Shown here in pieces: positions 8,856-13,435 of a DNA stretch of 13,435 bases. Made by a program: the position numbers and the translations under genes. Under the pieces are notes generated by a model. It saw only the letters and a list, made by a program, of their open reading frames with translations. It did not search any database and was not told the origin of the DNA. Source of the DNA: Rhynchosporium graminicola (Eukaryota; Ascomycota; Leotiomycetes; Helotiales; Ploettnerulaceae); assembly GCA_900074885.1 (NCBI GenBank), contig FJUW01000116.1, forward strand, positions 1 through 13,435, in the 5' to 3' direction. How positions within the stretch are numbered: position 1 is the stretch's first letter; each line of letters starts with the position of its first letter.

Positions 8856-9062
8856 ATAGGTATCTTATCGTCGAATGGATATATATGAATCTATACTACC
8901 TAGTCTAGTCTATAGCCTAAGTAACGATCTCTCTCATCTCGGCTATATATAAAGTAAAGACGCAGGGTACGCTAGGCGATAAGTAAGTATAATATAATAT
9001 ATGAAATTATTAGCTCTAGTAAGCTATACTTCTGGAGGTATACGAGACTACGGGATAGTAAG
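8856..9062. other. Convergent intergenic stretch, nothing recognised
   Basis: This lies between the 58-nt array and the 3' end of the minus-strand remnant. It is TA-rich with no frame I trust. The minus-strand frame of the next gene could extend into it if the TAA at 9063-9065 is a mutated CAA, since a few protein-like codons follow before stops become frequent. Confidence 0.4.
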
Positions 9063-11102
9063 TTAGACTTCTGCTACCTTAGCGAATACCGTATCTTCTG
9101 GAAATCCTTCCCTCCTTTCCTTATCTATTATAGCGTTTTCCTAGTGCTTCCTATTATCTATTATCCGGGCAGGTATATGCATTTCGTCCTCTATACTGCC
9201 GTCCGCTATCTCTATATCTGAGGCGTCCCCTATAAGTTCTAAAACCGACTTTATAATCTCTTTATTAGCTGACTCGTACTCCTATAAGGATACTGCAGCT
9301 TTTAGCTCTTTTACTATCTCCTTATCCGGCACCTCTTCTAACGCTCTATCCAGATCCCTACTAGCTTCTTCTCTAGATATATTACTATCGCTGAGCTATA
9401 GAGCGTTAAGAGTAGCTATAGGAAAGTATCTGCTGATTAACTTCTCTAACTTCTCCCCTAAGGCCTTAAGCTTAGGATCGAGACGAAGCTTACGTAACTT
9501 AGTAGTACGCAAGATCTAGTAAGCTTTACTACGCAGATAAGAATCTCTATACTTATAAAGTGCTTTAAAGTTAAAGTACTAACGCTTCAAGATACTATCG
9601 AGTTCGCGCTAAGCCTCTTTATCTATATCGCTATCTAAATAACCTGTATATATAGTCATAAGACCTATAGTAGCGCCCCAGATGCCCTCCCGGGTAGTGA
9701 ACGCCCTATCGAAGAGGAGGCCAGTATAAATAGTAAATATAGTATGAATAACGCCGAGGGGGAGGAATAAGGTATATTCCGAAGTTTAGCGAAGAATAAC
9801 TAGGTTTTCTAATTCGGCAGCGATAGGGGCGAGAGGGGCGGATAGATAGCGGAGTAAGGTAGCGATATTTATTTCAGTAGGGGGCGTAAAGAGCTATAGC
9901 TTCTTATACTTACCGGAAAGTGCGATAAGCTTAGTAAATATAGTATTAATATAGAAAGCTACGATCTAGTTAGTAAATCTAATATAAGCAGTATAGGGGA
10001 TTATATCCTGGCTAGTGATATAGCGTCTAAGGCGAGGGGGAAGAGTAAGGCTAAACTTAGCGTTCTGTAACAGTATATCGATAAGGGTAGATATAGGAGC
10101 GCTAGTCTCGACTGGTTAGGATATAAGCTTCAGCATATAGCGTTTAATATCGCGGAATAGCCGGAGGTCCTTACTCTAGCTTCTATCCTCTTTTTCGAAG
10201 AGTATAGTAATATCCTCCTTACTCTCTATTGAATCTATGATCTAGTCCCAGAGTGTATTATATGTGGGTTCCTAGCCCTTAAGGCATGAGGCCTTAGTGA
10301 ATATCTTCGGGGTGCTTATATTCTAAGATATTTTAGTATATAGGATTCTGTTAGATACGATTCCGGCGTTTATAAAAGTAGCGTTATAGACTTTCTTTCG
10401 CGCGAATAGATATAAGTTGAATAAGGTAATGAAGGCGGACGGGAGGAGTTCCCTAGTAAGGTTAGTAATATCGCGAGGGTTATAGGAAAGCTTACTATCG
10501 CTACTTAAGAGCTCGGGATTTCTGCTGAGCCTCGCGGTTGCGGCGCTTCGATTCTTCGTCTGAAGCTATTAGTCTCTTATATATAGAGGCCCTGCGCGAC
10601 GCTATAGAAGGTTATTTACGTTTTGAAATTAGATTTAGATATACAGTAGGATATTAATAGCCTTTCGCTACCCGGGCGTGATATAATAAGAGGTCGACTA
10701 TAATAGTTGTTTTATGTTTCGGAATGGGATTTGCGAAAGGAATATTAGATAGAAGGTTTAGGCATATCGGTATACTAAAATAATAGGCGCCCTATCGCGC
10801 GCGAGCTATCTTACGATAGCGAACAGGGTATACACGGCTGTAAAACGCGCTTGCAGGAGATATAGGGTACACGGATTATAATATGCTACTGAAACTAAAA
10901 TAGTATAACTAAGGCGGGATCTAGGAGGTAGTAGGTATAGTAGATAGAGGAATAGTCGAGATAAATATAAACTTGCGCTTTATATAAGCGAAGGTAATAC
11001 GGATATTAGATATAATAAAAGATCGACGTTATAGTAGCACGGAGATAGATACGTTAAGAGAAGGTATTTACTAGACTTAATTACTAGCTAGTCTACTATA
11101 AG
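9063..11102 (-). pseudogene. RIP-degraded minus-strand gene, about 680 codons, unknown fungal family
   Basis: The minus-strand frame whose codons occupy positions 0,1,2 mod 3 reads continuously from about 11102 down to a TAA at 9063-9065. In 9066-10562 (499 codons) I count 14 in-frame stops, all TAG or TAA and none TGA, as CpA-type RIP predicts. In 10563-11102 (180 codons) there are about 11. In order, the deduced protein has a Leu/Tyr-rich hydrophobic N-terminal part (about 11060-10850) and a long central region. A well-kept Gly-Ile-Trp-Gly-Ala-Thr motif with an intact TGG sits at 9663-9686. A Lys/Arg-Leu-rich helical stretch follows near 9430-9520, then an acidic C-terminal tail (about 9130-9390). 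No catalytic motif was recognised. The 5' end is uncertain: the frame stays passable to about 11240, overlapping the plus-strand remnant. Confidence 0.62.
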
Positions 11103-11340
11103 GTCTGTTCTAAGTAGGTTCGCTTATATCGATATTCTCGACGACTTCCCCTAGGTAAGTATTAGACCCTATCTATAAGATACTCTATAGTAATAAGTTC
11201 TTAATAGAACTCTTAGGTTTCGGTAAGAGTATTCCTAGGGGGGCGGATAGCTCCTTCGATAAGGGTATAGAGGTTATAAGCGAAGGTTAGGAGAGAGGAG
11301 CCGGAAGTAACGTTATTTATAATACGGTGATTAGAGGTGC
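11103..11340. other. Ambiguous region between divergent remnants
   Basis: Both strands read passably here. The minus frame of the preceding gene continues with several stops. A plus frame from 11162 to about 11390 has only one or two stops and a Gly/Ser-rich protein. A plus-strand GTAAGT at 11155-11160 looks like a splice donor, and GTAAGA at 11222 is a weaker one. If the two genes are transcribed divergently, their promoters would be here, but I see no clear TATA or pyrimidine tract. Confidence 0.35.
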
Positions 11341-13320
11341 GAGGGGCGGTGCGGAACTGCTAGGAGGAAAGAGTACTACTAGTAATTAGAGGAAGTAGAG
11401 AAATAAAGACTAATTACTTATAAGTAAGAGCGGGAGTAAGTTAGAAGGTATCGTGAATAAGTAGCGGATTAGTTACTATACTAGTTAGGATATTTCATAA
11501 GATATAGATAAAGGTGCTTTACGTACCTAAAAACGTAATATAGTAGAGCGTAAGAGTATCGGAAGAGAGGTAGAGATAGATAGTAGTAGCTGCGAACTAG
11601 TTCGAATTAGCTTTGGAAAATCACGACTAGAGAGGGTCTTGACTTTACGACGAAGTTCTTCTAAAGAGAGCTTGAAACCTATCTTAAGTAGCGCTTTTGG
11701 GCGATAGAATAGGTGCTAAAGCGTAAATAATAGATAAAGAAGAGTATTTATCTTAGGAATTCGGTCGAGGGCTAAGTATTCCTGGTAGTAATATGGAATG
11801 TAGCGTGACGTTACTATAGTAATAGCGCGCTAGCGTGTTTTAATATATCTATATACTAAAATATCTTAAGTTGTATATCGGATGGCGGATCTTCTGGAGA
11901 TAGTAAATATTAACTAAGATACTGATATAACGCTAGTATAAGGATATAACAAGCTATATGATTATGTAGACTATACCCTACTTAGTCGGACTATAGAGCG
12001 AATTAGTATAGGAGATTCCTGCTCCTAATATAATTTATATATTTAATAGTAAGAAGAGGAAAGGGCTAGGCGAATAAGGTCGCGGGAAAAAGGTATATTA
12101 CTTCACTCCAGAATAGTATTCGATACTTATTCGTATAGTACTATAGCTTTAAGGGAGTTTAGTACGCGTATAATAAAGGCTTTTAATTCGACCTTACCTG
12201 CTAATCCGGGCTCGATATCTGTAATAATCCTATAGCTCGTATATATATATCCGGACGACGCCCTCGATAAGGTATTTATCTTGTTTCCGCTTCTGCTATC
12301 GGAGATCCGCTATAAGATCTAGAAGTGCGCGATAGCTTTCTAGATTAATATAGTCCGAGTGCGTTCCGCTAGTATTAGTTCTACTCTCGATACTTCCTTA
12401 CTACGATTTGTCGTGCTTTAAAAGCTAATCCTCCTTACGCTCTGTATAGATAGTCGATTAGTATACCTCGAGGTATATAAGTATACCTAGGAGATATAGT
12501 ATAGTATATATTTTCAGATAGATATAGATATATTAGGCTTAATCTTAAGGTCTTACGGGGAGCATATAAAGATATTGCGAATAATAAAGACTAGATTAGC
12601 TATAGGACTTAGGCGCTTAGAGATCCTATTTCGTGTTTACTTTACTTATAAGGATAGTAAGATAAGTAAAGGATATAACTAAGAACTAGATAAGGGCGGA
12701 TTTTTGAAGACCTTAACTGCGTTTAGGAACCTAGTAGCTTTATACTTTGTTATAATTAATAAGGAGAGATTAGTCTGGGCTCGAAGCAAGAGATATACGA
12801 AGGAGGCAGTAGAGAAGGCGTAGAAGGGGGAGTTTAAGAGAAGAGTGAAACCTCCTGGGGTATTTCGAATATTAATATCTCTTCGCCTAGCGGAGGAGTA
12901 TACGTGTATCTCTGGACTAGTAACCTGCTGGGCGCAGGTATTATAGCGAAGGGTAGATAGATAATTAGAGCGAAGGAGAGGTTTACTATAGTTCTTAAGG
13001 CGAAAATGATCCTGCTTAGCTTACGATAGAGGTAGGGAGTTTATACTATCCTCTTTATACGATTCTTAGCTTATGAAGTAAAGTAATAGCTAGCTGCCTT
13101 GTTTTAGATAATAGGTCTAGAGTAAAGGTTACTTATAGAGGAATTATAAAGTATATTTTTATTACGTATAAAGAATCTTGCCTATAGAGATAAGACTTCT
13201 TCTATAGTTTTTAATCTTATAAGGATAATAGATAATATAGACCTATTTAGATAGGTAAGGGATATGGGCCTAAAGCTAAGGGTAGGTATCCTTAGATAAC
13301 TTGGGAAGCTTATAGTAGGC
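11341..13320 (+). pseudogene. RIP-degraded plus-strand gene in three frame blocks, probable coiled-coil region
   Basis: Block one, 11341 to about 11860, is charged and would be very rich in glutamine if its many TAG and TAA codons were CAG and CAA. With repeated Glu, Arg and Leu it suggests a coiled coil, followed by a Trp-containing segment at about 11617-11710. Block two, from the ATG at 11882 to about 12895, has few stops and reads as a mixed soluble domain; its best stretch (12542-12820) has about two stops in 93 codons. Block three, about 12901-13320, is a Leu/Ile-rich helical segment with an in-frame ATG at 13006 and about nine stops in the last 100 codons. Block changes near 11860 and 12850-12900 may be introns or old indels. 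A competing plus frame is also rather open at 11390-11700, so block one is less certain. Family not recognised. Confidence 0.5.
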
Positions 13321-13435
13321 TGATGTAGGGATATAGTTGATTAGAGGTTATCTATAGATTAGAGTAGTAGTAGTAGCTATCGGTAGTATAAATGTAGATA
13401 GGGTTCTTAGTATAGAGGAATATTAATAGCTTAAC
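13321..13435. other. Right edge, frame lost
   Basis: After the TGA at 13321-13323 the preceding frame becomes dense in stops. The interval has short AGT and GTA triplet runs (about 13365-13380). No supportable feature; the gene may continue in another frame beyond the window. Confidence 0.35.

Larger units (their letters stand above)
48..13435. other. Subtelomeric domain saturated with RIP-type C-to-T mutation
   Basis: The whole region is depleted of CpA and TpG and rich in TpA, while CpG stays common. In 5521-5820 there are no CpA, four TpG and about 50 TpA. This is the signature of repeat-induced point mutation, a premeiotic fungal genome defence that acts on duplicated DNA and prefers CpA. 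Reading frames survive for hundreds of codons but are broken chiefly by TAG and TAA, the products of CAG, CAA and TGG. ATG codons are rare, as expected when TpG becomes TpA. Residual CAG, TGG and ATG codons show the process was heavy but incomplete. RIP implies the DNA was present in more than one copy. Confidence 0.9.

Noticed and set aside
10805..10820. GCTATC-TTAC-GATAGC hairpin and neighbouring GGCGCC/GCGCGC palindromes as an operator or promoter
   Set aside because: They lie inside the continuous minus-strand coding frame, and short palindromes are frequent where TpA is in excess.
11213..11230. Leu-Gly-Phe-Gly-Lys-Ser resembling a Walker A motif
   Set aside because: The spacing does not fit GxxxxGK[ST], there is no Walker B nearby, and the underlying GTAAGA also looks like a splice donor.
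48..13435. Telomere-linked RecQ helicase, common beside fungal telomeres
   Set aside because: I looked for Walker A, DEAH-type and RecQ motifs in the best frames and found none, even allowing for RIP changes.
48..13435. LTR retrotransposon or DNA transposon with recognisable enzymes
   Set aside because: No reverse transcriptase, integrase, RNase H, tyrosine recombinase or transposase signature could be read in the conceptual translations. The 62-nt direct repeats are too short and too diverged to call LTRs.

Overview
This window reads as the left end of a chromosome of a filamentous ascomycete (Pezizomycotina). It opens with a CCCTAA telomere tract at 1-47. Everything after that looks saturated by repeat-induced point mutation (RIP). 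CpA and its complement TpG are almost absent, TpA is in great excess, and CpG is retained. In 5521-5820, for example, I count no CpA, four TpG and about 50 TpA. No intact gene survives. Long stretches still read as protein in one frame, broken mainly by TAG and TAA. Those are the codons CpA-directed RIP makes from CAG, CAA and TGG. The genus cannot be told from the sequence.

Layout. 1-47 is telomere. About 50-840 is a plus-strand remnant whose 5' end is lost at the telomere boundary; it keeps a plausible 61-nt intron. About 1021-1779 is a second plus-strand remnant, bordered by a 62-nt direct repeat and by two small clusters of a 26-nt minisatellite. 1916-2294 is probably intergenic, with an inverted repeat and then a pyrimidine-rich promoter-like tract. 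2295-5257 is a plus-strand remnant in several frame blocks. It starts at a surviving ATG, keeps a GTAAGT donor at 3720, and ends in seven 72-nt units that encode a 24-residue repeat.

About 5281-8532 is the largest remnant, over 1000 codons in one plus-strand frame without an indel. A 58-nt tandem array at 8495-8855 lies at its 3' end. 9063 to about 11102 is a minus-strand remnant of about 680 codons with very clean frame retention. About 11341-13320 is a plus-strand remnant in three frame blocks, beginning with a probable glutamine-rich helical segment and running close to the right edge.

I cannot assign a confident function to any of the five or six remnants. They look like members of uncharacterised fungal subtelomeric or mobile-element gene families that were multi-copy when RIP acted. 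I found no helicase motifs of the telomere-linked RecQ family, and no recognisable transposase, reverse transcriptase or integrase motif. How the genes worked together cannot be read from this sequence. What can be read is that a formerly gene-dense subtelomere was silenced wholesale by point mutation with few rearrangements.
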